DNA of 64,000 bases from CAUJIW01 sp963205175 (GTDB taxonomy: Bacteria > Pseudomonadota > Alphaproteobacteria > Sphingomonadales > Sphingomonadaceae). The stretch is taken from NCBI GenBank assembly GCA_041060555.1, contig JBEUDS010000017.1. The stretch is one strand, 5' to 3'. Made by a program: the position numbers and the translations under genes. Position 1 is the first letter of the stretch. The number at the start of each line of letters is the position of its first letter. The notes under the pieces were generated by a model. It made no database searches. It was not told where the DNA came from and saw nothing but the letters and a program-made list of their open reading frames with translations. This document shows, piece by piece, positions 16,132-25,535 of this stretch.

Positions 16132-19100
16132 CAGTTGAACTCCAATGTGACGGTGCGCGGGAAGCCGCGGCCGGCGACGGCGCTGATCTGGAAGACGGTG
16201 ACGGTCAGGGACGACGGGACCGCACCGAAGTCGGCGAGGATGTCGGCATTGGCGTAGACGACGTTTGGGCTCGTCGCGGTGAGCGTCCGCTTCACCGCGC
16301 CGCCAGGGGCGGAGAGGATGTCGATCTCGTAGGTTTCGGAGGTCTCGCCGAGCGGCACGAGGCCGGTGCCGTCCTTCAACTCGCCGCCGATCCGGGTCCG
16401 CCGGACCCAGGAGAGACTGATGTTGACCGGATTGCCGGTCAGAGCCGCCTGCACGTTCCAGGGTGCATAGGGCTTGAGGTCCCGGCCGGTATGGCTGGAG
16501 ACCAACGTTTCCGCATCCTCGAAGATCGTGCCGAACCCAACAGCCCTCCAGGACCGGGGGAGCTCGAGATCGCCGAGCGAGGTGACCATGGTCTCGACGT
16601 CGTCGGGGTCGAGGAGGACAAACAACTCGCCGGCCTCGTGCCCGTCCACGAAGACATCGGTGCCACGTCGACCACGCAAAAGCCCGGACAGGGTGTAGGA
16701 GCCGTCCGGGTTCAGCGCCACGTCGCGGAACTGGATGATCTCGGGCTCGCCGTTGGCCTTGAGGACGAGGGCCGCGTTGGCGCCGCTGAGCATCGAGTCC
16801 TGTGTGACGCTCTCCAGCCGTTCACCGCCGGTGGTCATGAACACCGTGAGGCTGTTCGTCTGATCGGTCGCGAACGGGGATGTCGGCGTGCCGAGGGCAT
16901 TCGCCGTGGCGCCCCAGGCCGTCTCGCTCAGGGATCGACCGACCTGCGCCCACGCCGTGCCGTCGACGCTGCGGTAGAGAGAGGCACCGGGCCAGCCCGG
17001 GCCTCCAAAGCCGCCCATGAGGTAATAGATCCGCGACCCCGACCCTCCGGTGTCATCGGTGTCGCGCAGCAGCGGAAGGTCCGGCAGGATCAGCCGCGTC
17101 GCGGCCTGACTGCCGACGAGCTGTACCGGTTTTCCGGAGCCGCCATCGGCAGCCACGTTGGAGACGTAGGTGGCGGCAGCCTCCGAAACCCCTTTCACCG
17201 CGAGCGAGAAATCGGCCCCGACATCGAGACGGGTGATGCGGGTCCGGAAGGTCGAGCCCGACTCGAAGACTACGTCCACGACATCGGTCGGATCGAGGCG
17301 CAGCCAGTCGGCCGGTAGTTCTGCTTCGTACGCGCTGCGTTCGATCCATGCGCTGTAGAGCGTCTTGGCGGCGATCTGCTTGGCCGTCGTCGCGTCCAGC
17401 GCAAGGGCTAGCTCTACGCTGGACTGGTTGCGCGAATGCATGGTCGGCAGCGGCAGGGATGTGCGTTTTTCGCTCTGCGTGCCCTGCTGGTAGTCGGCGC
17501 CGCGATCCATGTAGACGACGCTGACGCGTTCCGGCAGCTCGACCTCTTGCGTGCGACGCTCACGCCAGCTTTCGCCGGTCCGCTCATCCAGCGGCAGCAG
17601 AAGATCCGCGTCGATGGTCGCGGCGGGCGGTCGTCCCCGCGTCCGGAACCGCAGCGCATCGTCGCTTTCCGCAGCGTCGAAGAAATAGGCCTGTGCCAGC
17701 GGCTCGATGGCGCCCCGCACGGTGGTCTGCCGCCCGATGACATAGCCGGGAACCGTCGCCCCGAGATCGGCGACGTCTATGTCGGACAGACCAAGGCCGG
17801 CACGGGCGCAAAGGTCGGAGACGATGCCGGAGAGCGTCTCTCCACCACCGCCGCCGCGATTGAGGAAGAGCTTCGCCCAGCCCTGGCTGCCGCGGACCAG
17901 ATGCGTGTCGGTGACGGCATCGTAAACCTGAGCACCGCCTTCGCTGACCGCACCCGGCCAGATCTCATTGAGAACGAGAGCGCCTGTGGCGGTGTCCAGC
18001 TGGATGACGCGCGTGCCCCGCATCAGCGTCCAACGCTGCCCGCGCAGGCGGCACTGACCGTAGTAGGGCCCTTCGTAGTTGATCTGGATCGGAACGACCG
18101 TCTTCCAGACGATACCGGTGTCGCTGCGCCATTTCAGCGTATAGATGGCGCCGGGCGATCCCCCGTTCGAGATGCGCGCCTGAAAGATGACGCTGTCGTC
18201 GGTCGCGTCATAGGTGAGCCCGCCCGCGCTGCCGTAGAAGCCGGTGGCGCCGCTCTCGACATCCGACGGCGAGAAGGTGGCAACCTTCTCGAAGGTGACG
18301 CCGAGGGATTGGCCGGTGAGGCCGTCGTACTCTGCCAGCGCGGAGACCCGCAAGCGATAGAGGCCGAGGCTTCCATGGTTCGTGCTCGTTCCGCTGCCGA
18401 GGATCCAGCCATCCCCGAAGCCTTCGCCGACCGCACCACCAATGACGCCCCGAACGCGAGGCTCGGTGACGCTCTGCCCGGCGCCCCAGACATAGCCCAT
18501 GGTGTCGGCGCGGATGAGTCCGACATCGTCGAAGAGCGATCCGGTGAGAACGAAGTCGACCCGGCCAGAGGGGCCGTAAGCGGAGACCATCCCCATCCAC
18601 GTCGTGGCGACGAACCGCAGGGTCGAATTGGTCAGGCCGTTGCTGGTGGAGCCGAAGCGACCGACCTCCTTGAGAGCGTTCGGTTCGATGCGCAGGATCG
18701 GGCGTGAGTTGCTCGATCCGGTCACGACATAGAGGTGGCCGTCTTCACCGCAGAACAACGTGCTCGGGAAGTTGTTCGGCGCGACGGCCGTGATGTCCGT
18801 CATCCGCGCCTGGCGGTCCTCCTTCATGGTCCGGAGGCTGAAGCGGCGGATCCCGGCCTCGGCGGCGTTGACGTCGCTGTCCAGGAAGTAGCCGTATCCG
18901 CGCCGCCAATCGACTGCCAGGTCGTCGATCTGGTAGGTCCCGAAATATCCGGCTTCGCCCGTCGTGATGAAATCGAGCAGCTGGTAAGGCTGCTGCGCCG
19001 CCCGCTGGTAGGTGATCTCGGCCGTGATGTTGGGGATGCGGTTGCCAAAGTCCGCGAGCGCCAGATCTTCGAAGACGATGGTGGCAAGACCCCGATGGGC

Positions 19101-19634
19101 GGGTGCACGGCCCGCGCCGACGTGCGTTTCGATCAGCGGATCGGCCAGCTGATCCTCCGCCCCGGAATGGAAACGGAACTTGAGATCCGGTTTGGCAACG
19201 TCGGGGCTCGCGCCGGTCTTGTCGTAGATGAGTTTGCCGTCCGCCCAGACCCGAAGCACGTCCTCGGCCGGCCCTTCGCCGAAGCTGAGGGCGAAGGACG
19301 CGAAGTAGGAATACGTGACCGAGGTCTGGGTGGCTCCGCCGCCGCCCTTGCCGCCCGAGCGGGTCCGGGTGACGTTCTGCTGCTCACGGATGCCGGAGGA
19401 CCAGATCATGTTGCCGGCCATGCGCAAGGTGCCGTAGCCGATGGCGATCGATGCGCCATAGGCGGACGAGGAAACGGTCAGGTCTCCGAGTCGGGGGCCT
19501 TCGGTGGTGACGTTCTGCCCCTTGGCGGGAAACAAGAGGCTGCCGACCACCGAGCCGACGAGCCAGCCGGCTTGCCAGCCGAGGCCGACCGCGGAGCCGA
19601 GCGCGGCTCCGCCCACTGCGACGAGGATGGCCAT
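16131..19634 (-). CDS. J-like tail tip / host specificity protein
   Basis: A 1167-aa structural protein. It starts with Gly/Ala-rich hydrophobic helices (residues 1-40), then a phage-tail domain (VWADGKLIYD...FRFHSG), a large beta-rich middle and a Phage-tail_3-like region (about residues 600-780). The C-terminal domains include GLLRGRRGTD, a signature shared with gene-transfer-agent and Rhizobiales phage tail proteins. It would form the baseplate hub and fibre attachment. It follows the NlpC/P60 gene, as in the GTA g14-g15 order. Confidence 0.82.
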   Translation of the reverse strand: MAILVAVGGAALGSAVGLGWQAGWLVGSVVGSLLFPAKGQNVTTEGPRLGDLTVSSSAYGASIAIGYGTLRMAGNMIWSSGIREQQNVTRTRSGGKGGGGATQTSVTYSYFASFALSFGEGPAEDVLRVWADGKLIYDKTGASPDVAKPDLKFRFHSGAEDQLADPLIETHVGAGRAPAHRGLATIVFEDLALADFGNRIPNITAEITYQRAAQQPYQLLDFITTGEAGYFGTYQIDDLAVDWRRGYGYFLDSDVNAAEAGIRRFSLRTMKEDRQARMTDITAVAPNNFPSTLFCGEDGHLYVVTGSSNSRPILRIEPNALKEVGRFGSTSNGLTNSTLRFVATTWMGMVSAYGPSGRVDFVLTGSLFDDVGLIRADTMGYVWGAGQSVTEPRVRGVIGGAVGEGFGDGWILGSGTSTNHGSLGLYRLRVSALAEYDGLTGQSLGVTFEKVATFSPSDVESGATGFYGSAGGLTYDATDDSVIFQARISNGGSPGAIYTLKWRSDTGIVWKTVVPIQINYEGPYYGQCRLRGQRWTLMRGTRVIQLDTATGALVLNEIWPGAVSEGGAQVYDAVTDTHLVRGSQGWAKLFLNRGGGGGETLSGIVSDLCARAGLGLSDIDVADLGATVPGYVIGRQTTVRGAIEPLAQAYFFDAAESDDALRFRTRGRPPAATIDADLLLPLDERTGESWRERRTQEVELPERVSVVYMDRGADYQQGTQSEKRTSLPLPTMHSRNQSSVELALALDATTAKQIAAKTLYSAWIERSAYEAELPADWLRLDPTDVVDVVFESGSTFRTRITRLDVGADFSLAVKGVSEAAATYVSNVAADGGSGKPVQLVGSQAATRLILPDLPLLRDTDDTGGSGSRIYYLMGGFGGPGWPGASLYRSVDGTAWAQVGRSLSETAWGATANALGTPTSPFATDQTNSLTVFMTTGGERLESVTQDSMLSGANAALVLKANGEPEIIQFRDVALNPDGSYTLSGLLRGRRGTDVFVDGHEAGELFVLLDPDDVETMVTSLGDLELPRSWRAVGFGTIFEDAETLVSSHTGRDLKPYAPWNVQAALTGNPVNISLSWVRRTRIGGELKDGTGLVPLGETSETYEIDILSAPGGAVKRTLTATSPNVVYANADILADFGAVPSSLTVTVFQISAVAGRGFPRTVTLEFN

Positions 19635-19700
19635 TGAGCGTTCTCAGCAAAAGTGGGGACCGGTTTCGCGTCCGAGAACGCGACACACAAAGTCCCGAGG

Positions 19701-20165
19701 TCAGGATCCGGGAGAGCGAAAGCGAAATGCGAACTTGATCTTGGCCGGCCATTCGCCGGCATAGGGTTCCTCGATCACCTGCCTGCGCGTGGCGTGCGCG
19801 TGCAGGAGATGCGGCCGTCCGAGCCGTTCCGTCAGAAAGCCGCAATGGCAGGGATAAGCCTGATCAGCGAAGACGAGGACGTCACCGGGCTTCGTTTGTG
19901 TGACGGCAATGCCGTCCAGGTGCCCGCGAAAGTGCTCGACGAAGCCCTGTCCCTGCGCGCGGCGCCCATAGGCCGTGCTGTCGTGGTCGGCGAGTTCGAG
20001 CGCCCGCGCGACAAGGACCACGAGCCCCGCGCAGTCGACACCGGCGCGGCTGCGCCCCTGGTGGCGCCAGGGAACGCCCAGCCAGGTCCGGGCCTCGGCG
20101 ACGATCGCATCGGCCAGATCCCCGATCGCGGTGGCGGTCGCTGATGGTGGGCGGTCAGCGTGCAT
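19701..20165 (-). CDS. NlpC/P60 tail peptidoglycan hydrolase
   Basis: A 154-aa cysteine peptidase with catalytic C45 in AGVDCAGL and H107 in the CHCGF motif, matching the NlpC/P60 fold. Phage and GTA tails carry this enzyme to open the peptidoglycan during DNA entry. Its start overlaps the DUF2163 gene by 11 bp, and 66 bp of non-coding sequence separates it from the J-like gene. The length is typical for the tail version. Confidence 0.85.
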   Translation of the reverse strand: MHADRPPSATATAIGDLADAIVAEARTWLGVPWRHQGRSRAGVDCAGLVVLVARALELADHDSTAYGRRAQGQGFVEHFRGHLDGIAVTQTKPGDVLVFADQAYPCHCGFLTERLGRPHLLHAHATRRQVIEEPYAGEWPAKIKFAFRFRSPGS

Positions 20166-21765
20166 CGGGATAGCTCATCATGGCATCCTGGCCCGGCACG
20201 TAGGGTTCGCCGCGAAAGTTCAGGACGTTGGCGAAGCGGTCGATGCAGGTGTCGAGCCGCTTGTCGCAGCCGGGATGAACGCGGAAGGCGTCGCCGGATG
20301 AGATCGCGTATCCCATCGGCAGGAACAGCTCGATCCGCCCGCTGCCTTGGGTCCAGCTCTTGACCTCGGTGGAGCGACCGGCATTGGCGCCGGTCTCCCA
20401 GGTCAGCACACCGCCAGCAAACCAGCCATCAACCGCTCGCGGTTCATCGAGTGTGGCATTGAAGACCGCCCGGTCGATGACTGCCGTCACGACGCCCGAC
20501 CGGCTCCATGCTTCTTCGGCCTCGAACACCGCGCCGCCATCGGCGGTTTGCGCGCCGACAATGGTGTCGAAGGTCGGTTGCTCGGATGCGGTCGTTCCGG
20601 CGGTCACGCAGCGATAGACGCGGTTCTCGAAATCAGCGGAAGTCGGCACCGATACCGTCGTGTCGGTGATCGTCGCCACAACGGCGTCGAAGGCCGCGTT
20701 CGACTGGCTGCCGGCCGCGAGCTGGTGCAGGAGCCGGAAGCGGATAAACCTGGTCCCTACCGGCAACTGGGCCTGCGAAACGCCCCGCTGAACCCAGCTG
20801 TCCTCGGGCAGGATCACCTCGAAGCCCGTGTCGAGAAGCGCTGAGAGCAGGTTCGACGAGCCGTCCAGCGCTTCGATGACGACCCGCCCCAGATCGTCCG
20901 GGAACGAATTCGCCCGGCTCACCGATGCGTCCAGCCGGTAGGCGTCGCCGTCGATCTGCAGCGGATCCAGCCCCGCGACGAGGAGGTCGAGCGACTGGGT
21001 CAGTTCCCCCGATGCTGAGCTTCCGCCTTCCAAGTAGAAGCTGCCAACCGCAGGCGACAGACCGCCGTTGCTAGCGTCGTGCACGTCCCAGTCGCCGGAC
21101 ACCTTCGTCCATCCGGTGGGCGTGAAGCTGGAGCCGTCGCCGGCGCCATCCGCCTCGAAGCTGCCGTTGACGATCGGCAGCGCGAAACTGACCGGCGTTC
21201 CGGTCGTGCGCACGCGCACCACGTTACCGAGGATGTACGTCGTCGATCGGCCGATTTCTGGCGGATTGACCGGCACCTTGCAGCGGAGATCTCCGAGATC
21301 GGCGCGGCATTCGGGGCTGTAAAGCTCGCCGATGCGTTGCTGCAGCGCTTGCGTCATGCCGCGCAGTTCGGTCCGGAAAATGCCCTGCTCGGTCAGCACG
21401 ACCTCGCCGAACCAGCCGCGGCGCATCCGAAGAGCGCCCATGGCGGGGTCCGCCCAGTTGACGAGGAAAATCCGCACCTCGGCCTGATCGAAGAGCCCCG
21501 CGCGCAGCTCCTCCTCGGTGATTGACGCGCTGTCGAAGACGCCCTCGACGTCGAGATTGTCGACGCTCAGGCTCGCATCGTTGGCGATGGCCGTGCGCGA
21601 ATAGCCGGAACTCGCCTTGTAGACCTTGCCTTCGAACGACAGATCGCGGTCGTGGTCGGTGAAGAAGAACTCCTTGCCGTCAACGCGCGAGATGCGCCAG
21701 CAGGTGGCGAGCGTTGTCACCGGTCCGGCGAGATGCGCCGCGAGGGCTGCCGAAGTCGATTTCAT
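20155..21765 (-). CDS. DUF2163 tail baseplate protein
   Basis: A 536-aa protein. The N-terminal half is DUF2163 (phage_BR0599 type): FFTDHDRDLSF, then the cysteine-bearing CRADLGDLRCKV and a C-terminal PGCDKRLDTC. Typical homologues are about 290 aa. Here roughly 250 residues are inserted between the two conserved parts, containing a jelly-roll/carbohydrate-binding-like segment (residues about 195-330). The ATG at 21765 overlaps the DUF2460 stop. The family is the GTA g13 baseplate/hub component. The insertion may add host-surface binding; that is inference. Confidence 0.82.
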   Translation of the reverse strand: MKSTSAALAAHLAGPVTTLATCWRISRVDGKEFFFTDHDRDLSFEGKVYKASSGYSRTAIANDASLSVDNLDVEGVFDSASITEEELRAGLFDQAEVRIFLVNWADPAMGALRMRRGWFGEVVLTEQGIFRTELRGMTQALQQRIGELYSPECRADLGDLRCKVPVNPPEIGRSTTYILGNVVRVRTTGTPVSFALPIVNGSFEADGAGDGSSFTPTGWTKVSGDWDVHDASNGGLSPAVGSFYLEGGSSASGELTQSLDLLVAGLDPLQIDGDAYRLDASVSRANSFPDDLGRVVIEALDGSSNLLSALLDTGFEVILPEDSWVQRGVSQAQLPVGTRFIRFRLLHQLAAGSQSNAAFDAVVATITDTTVSVPTSADFENRVYRCVTAGTTASEQPTFDTIVGAQTADGGAVFEAEEAWSRSGVVTAVIDRAVFNATLDEPRAVDGWFAGGVLTWETGANAGRSTEVKSWTQGSGRIELFLPMGYAISSGDAFRVHPGCDKRLDTCIDRFANVLNFRGEPYVPGQDAMMSYPDAR

Positions 21766-22376
21766 GGTCTGATCTCCAGCACTGGGATCTGGCCCCAACT
21801 GCCGAGCTGATAGGTTTCGATCGTGAGGTCCATCTGATCGCTGTCGAAGCGGACGGGCACGTCGAACTCGAAGTCCGCCGTCACCTGGACGCCGGATGCG
21901 GGGGCGACGGTGAAGGTCACGAGCCCGGTCGCCGTGTTGACGCTCCAGCCCGAGACCGCCTCGACGCCGTCGCGGTAGATCTTCACCGTTCCGGGAACGG
22001 GCTTGGTGATGACCCGTGTCTCGACCTCGCCGCCGCTCGCGTAGGTCTTCACGAGCTGGAACGTCTTGGTCACGCCGTCGCCTTGCCCGATCAGCTGGGC
22101 CAGCGCCTGATAGTCGGTCCAGTCCTTGAAGCGGAAACCGTAGGCACGCCCGCGCCGCGCGCGAAAGAAGGCGATGAGTGCGGCCACCTGATCGCGTTTC
22201 TTCAGGCCGTGCGCCACGTTCCATTTGCCCCGCGCGGCGGCCCAGTTGGCGTTGCGCCGCTCGTGTCCCGAAACCGTTGTCACCACGGTGGTCGAGTAGC
22301 CAGGGCCGCCGGACGCCCCGTAGGAGATGTCCGGCGGGAACTGAACTTCGTGAAAGCCGCTCATCTGTCGATCCAT
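21762..22376 (-). CDS. DUF2460 distal tail protein
   Basis: A 204-aa protein of the DUF2460 family (GTA g12-like distal tail protein): FHEVQFPPDISYGASGGP at the N-terminus, FRARRGRAYGFRFKDW centrally and a C-terminal ETYQLGSWGQIPVLEIRP. It connects the tail tube to the baseplate. It overlaps the tape measure stop and the DUF2163 start (ATGA), so tail genes are translationally coupled here. Confidence 0.88.
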   Translation of the reverse strand: MDRQMSGFHEVQFPPDISYGASGGPGYSTTVVTTVSGHERRNANWAAARGKWNVAHGLKKRDQVAALIAFFRARRGRAYGFRFKDWTDYQALAQLIGQGDGVTKTFQLVKTYASGGEVETRVITKPVPGTVKIYRDGVEAVSGWSVNTATGLVTFTVAPASGVQVTADFEFDVPVRFDSDQMDLTIETYQLGSWGQIPVLEIRP

Positions 22377-24865
22377 CAGAGATTACGCCGCGCCCGCTCC
22401 ATGGCGCGGGCGGCGTCGGCGGCGATCTGCCCTTGGGCGTAGCGAAAGCTACCCGCGTCCGGGGTGGAGATGTTCATCACCACGTTGACCGGTGGCCGGG
22501 TTTCGCGTGCGGCGCCGATCGCGGCGAGCTGAGCCCGTGACAGCACCATCTCACCGCGCTGCAGGATCGCGGGCACCTCGTCGGCACGAAGCCCCGCGAG
22601 ACCGCCGTCGTGGAAGCGCGGCGCACCCACAAAAGCGAATGCCGGGACGAGCCGCTGCTGAGCGGGCCCCCCGGCGACGCCGCCTTGATGGAAGATGCCG
22701 GCAAACAGCCCGCCTCCGCCGCCGAACAAGCCGCCGAGCAGTCCGCCGCCGCCTCCGCCGAGCGCATTGGCAAGCGGCCCGAGGATCGCGGAACGAACAG
22801 CGATGCGGGTGATGTCGGCGAGGATGCTGTCGGCGAGTGCCTTGAAGTCGATTCTGCCGCCGGTCACGAAGCTGGCGATGGCGTCCTCGGCGCTGCGAAA
22901 GGCGCTGGTGAGAGCGCTGCCGAGACCCTTGCCCCAGTCCATCGCCTCGCTGGCATAGCGGGACAACTCCTCGCGAACCGCCGCCCAGCCGGTTGCCGCC
23001 TGTGTGGCCGCCGAAGCCGCTGCCTCCCCGGCGGCGCGGCTTGCTTCCGCAGCGCGTGCGGCGGAACCGGCCGAGCCTTCGCCATCTCCTGCGGCATCGC
23101 CTCCGGCGCCGCCGATGGCTGCGAAGGCTTCATCAAGACGCTCCGTCGCGCCGGCTGCGGTTTCGATTTCAGTGTTTGCGCCCGCCATGGCCTCCCGGAG
23201 CGCCGCGATGGACGCGAGGGGCGCGCCTGCCAGCTCTCCCAGCGCCGTCGCCGTCACTCGTGCACTGTCGGCGGCAGCGCGCGCATCCTCGGCGAAAGCC
23301 GACAGGCCGAAATCCGGCGTCGCGAAGGTATCGGTCTCAAACGCGGCGGCGAAGGCATCACGCGCTGCATTGCCAGCCCGGCTCGCGGCGCCCGCAAACT
23401 CGTTCTCGATCCGGCCGAGATCGACGTCCGGCACCAGCTCGATGGCCCGCTCGATGCCGATCGCAGCCAGACCCGCATTGACGCCTTCGAGGAGCGCATT
23501 GATGCCGTCGACCGCGCCGTTCAGCATCGACTCCAACCCGGCGATCAGCGCGTTCGCCGCCTGGATCGTCAGATCGCCGATGGCCCGAGGCAGGTTGCTC
23601 CAGATGACAACCATCGCATCGAAAGCGCCCTGAAACGTCCCGATTGTGCGATTGCCGAAGGTGACGACGGCCTCGAGCGACGCCTGCAGCGCGTCGGCGA
23701 TGCTCGCTTGAATGCCGCTCCAGGCGGCGTCGATGCGCGCTTTCAGGACGCCGGCCAGCAATCCGATCCTGTCCCAGACCTCGGCTGCCACGTCGCCAAG
23801 AAGGCCGAGCGCGGCGCCGAAGCCGCCGGTCGCCTGCACCAGCCGACCGAACTGGTAGATCAGCTCACCCGCCGCCACGATGAGCGCGCCGATGCCGGTT
23901 CGGATCAATGCGCCGCGCAGGAAGACCAGCGCGGTGGCAAGACCGCGAACCGAGGCGGCGGCCACAACCATGCCGGCGACCCAGCGTCCGGCGATGAAGG
24001 CGGCGAAGGCAGCAGCAATCGATGCCAGACGGCCGATGTTGTCGAACAGGAGCCGAATGCCCTGGCCAAGCGGACCCGTCGTGCGGGAGATCGCCGCCAG
24101 CGCGTCGGCGACGGCTTCGAGGGCCGGGGCGGCGGCAACGGCGAGTTGATTCGACAGCCCGCGCCAGATCAGACCGAGGCGGGAGATCGCATCGTTCGTC
24201 CGCTCGATCTGATCGGCGTCCTGCTCGGAGACGACCACCCCGAAGTCGCGAACGTCCCGTGTCGCCTGCCGAAGGGTCGTCGTGTCGATCCGGGAGATGG
24301 CGATGCTGCCTTCCTCCCCGAACAGCTGCCCAGCGACCGCTGCACGCTCGGCCGCGGGCACGAAGTCTTCGATCGCCTGGTTGATGCGACCGACACGCTC
24401 ATCTAGCGGCAGGGCAAGCAAGGCCGAGGCCGAGAGCCCGAGCCGTTCGAGCGCCGCGACGGCAGGACCGGTCCCGGCGGCCGCCTGGCTAAGGCGGCGG
24501 GTGAGGTCCTTGGTCGCCTGTTCGATGCCGGACATCGAGACGCCGGCCAATTCGCCGGCGCGTTCCAGAACCTGAATGCTCTCGACGGTCGTCCCGAGCG
24601 ACTGGGCGAGCTTGGCCTGTGCGTCCACAACCTGAAGGCCGGAGCGGATCATGGCCGCAGCGCCCGCGGCGAAGGCGGTCGCTGCGGCGGCAGCCGCGAT
24701 CTGCACGCGCCGATAGAATGCCGCGACACGGCTGTTCGCGGCGTCCATCTCCCGCGATAGCCGACGGAAGCCTTGCTCCCCTGCGTCGCCGATGCCCTGC
24801 AGCTCGGCACGGACCTCGCGCCCTCCGACGACGGCAAGGCGAACGGAGACGCGTTTCTCAGCCAT
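22376..24865 (-). CDS. Tail tape measure protein
   Basis: An 829-aa protein, long and largely alpha-helical, with Ala-rich hydrophobic segments (AAAAAATAFAAGAAAMI; VVAAASVRGLATAL), a Gly-rich stretch near the C-terminus and lambda-family tape measure character. Length scales with tail length; by the usual 0.15 nm per residue this predicts a tail near 120 nm. Position between the chaperones and DUF2460 is canonical. Confidence 0.85.
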   Translation of the reverse strand: MAEKRVSVRLAVVGGREVRAELQGIGDAGEQGFRRLSREMDAANSRVAAFYRRVQIAAAAAATAFAAGAAAMIRSGLQVVDAQAKLAQSLGTTVESIQVLERAGELAGVSMSGIEQATKDLTRRLSQAAAGTGPAVAALERLGLSASALLALPLDERVGRINQAIEDFVPAAERAAVAGQLFGEEGSIAISRIDTTTLRQATRDVRDFGVVVSEQDADQIERTNDAISRLGLIWRGLSNQLAVAAAPALEAVADALAAISRTTGPLGQGIRLLFDNIGRLASIAAAFAAFIAGRWVAGMVVAAASVRGLATALVFLRGALIRTGIGALIVAAGELIYQFGRLVQATGGFGAALGLLGDVAAEVWDRIGLLAGVLKARIDAAWSGIQASIADALQASLEAVVTFGNRTIGTFQGAFDAMVVIWSNLPRAIGDLTIQAANALIAGLESMLNGAVDGINALLEGVNAGLAAIGIERAIELVPDVDLGRIENEFAGAASRAGNAARDAFAAAFETDTFATPDFGLSAFAEDARAAADSARVTATALGELAGAPLASIAALREAMAGANTEIETAAGATERLDEAFAAIGGAGGDAAGDGEGSAGSAARAAEASRAAGEAAASAATQAATGWAAVREELSRYASEAMDWGKGLGSALTSAFRSAEDAIASFVTGGRIDFKALADSILADITRIAVRSAILGPLANALGGGGGGLLGGLFGGGGGLFAGIFHQGGVAGGPAQQRLVPAFAFVGAPRFHDGGLAGLRADEVPAILQRGEMVLSRAQLAAIGAARETRPPVNVVMNISTPDAGSFRYAQGQIAADAARAMERARRNL

Positions 24866-25525
24866 CTTGATCAGTCCTGATTTGCGCGTTCAGTCCGCGC
24901 ACCATCATGCCCTCCACCTCGGGCAGCAGTTCCGCGCAGACGAGCGTGTCCACTCCAAGCGCGTGCGCACAGGCGAGAGCGGACGTCATGTCGAGGCCGA
25001 GGACCGCACCGGGGACGGCGCGCAGCTGCCCCGTGAGCTTTTTGGCCAGATCCCAGACCTGCCAGCCTTCGACCGTCTGCGGACGGTTCAGGACGGCGGG
25101 ACATTCACCGCAAATGCCGCGGCAGGATCGGCAATACTGGTCGCCCCCGCTGAAGTGCCATTCGGCGAGGGCGCGGAGCCGTTTTTTTCCGCTTCCAGCA
25201 ACAGGCCCTTGGACACGTAGCGGAGCTGGAAGGCCTCGAAGATCGGCAGGATGTCCAGCAGCGCGTCGATGCCTTCCGGTGTGACGGGCACAGGATTGCC
25301 TTCTGCGTCGCCCACCCCTTCCCATTCCAAGACGACCAGCCGTGCCAGGGCCTTGGCCATGGTGACCGCGATGGTCTCGTTCGACGCGCCTTCGGGCAAG
25401 GCAGCCACCGCCGGATCACTGCGGGCGGCGGCCATGAGCGAGGTGGTCAGGGGAGCGACGCGCACGCGCACGTCATGTCCGAGGTCGAGCCAGCTCGGCT
25501 CGCGCGACAGGTTCAGGCGGATCAT
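24858..25525 (-). CDS. Tail assembly chaperone G-T fusion, made by -1 frameshift
   Basis: A 222-aa product is predicted if ribosomes slip -1 on the heptamer at 25187-25181. The first 114 residues are those of the short chaperone; the second part comes from the overlapping frame ending at 24858. It contains a CRSCRGICGEC four-cysteine cluster and a helical DUF7697-like region. In lambda the equivalent gpG and gpGT bind the tape measure protein and recruit tube subunits. The T part has no good independent start. Coordinates cover both frames, so the feature is not one open frame. Confidence 0.75.
25088..25525 (-). CDS. Tail assembly chaperone, short form (G)
   Basis: A 145-aa protein encoded between the major tail protein and tape measure genes, the invariant site of tail chaperones. 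MIRLNLSREPSWLDL and the following ALARLVVLEWEGV give the helical fold. The slippery AAAAAAC heptamer begins in codon 113; non-shifting ribosomes finish at 25088, giving the abundant short form. The tail after the slip site (SAPSPNGTSAG) is low complexity, as expected of a termination tail. Confidence 0.8.
   Translation of the reverse strand: MIRLNLSREPSWLDLGHDVRVRVAPLTTSLMAAARSDPAVAALPEGASNETIAVTMAKALARLVVLEWEGVGDAEGNPVPVTPEGIDALLDILPIFEAFQLRYVSKGLLLEAEKNGSAPSPNGTSAGATSIADPAAAFAVNVPPS
25181..25187 (-). promoter_or_regulatory. -1 ribosomal frameshift site A AAA AAC
   Basis: The plus-strand run GTTTTTTT reads on the minus strand as GAA AAA AAC in the chaperone frame. A AAA AAC fits X XXY YYZ exactly, so both tRNAs can re-pair after a one-base backward slip. 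The -1 frame is open for about 107 codons and encodes the T domain. Frame, heptamer and gene position all agree. Confidence 0.8.
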
Positions 25526-25535
25526 GGGAATGGCC

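Noticed and set aside
22610..24406. 598-aa plus-strand frame across the tape measure gene
   Set aside because: It is composed of low-complexity Arg/Gly/Asp sequence, a shadow of the alanine-rich tape measure.
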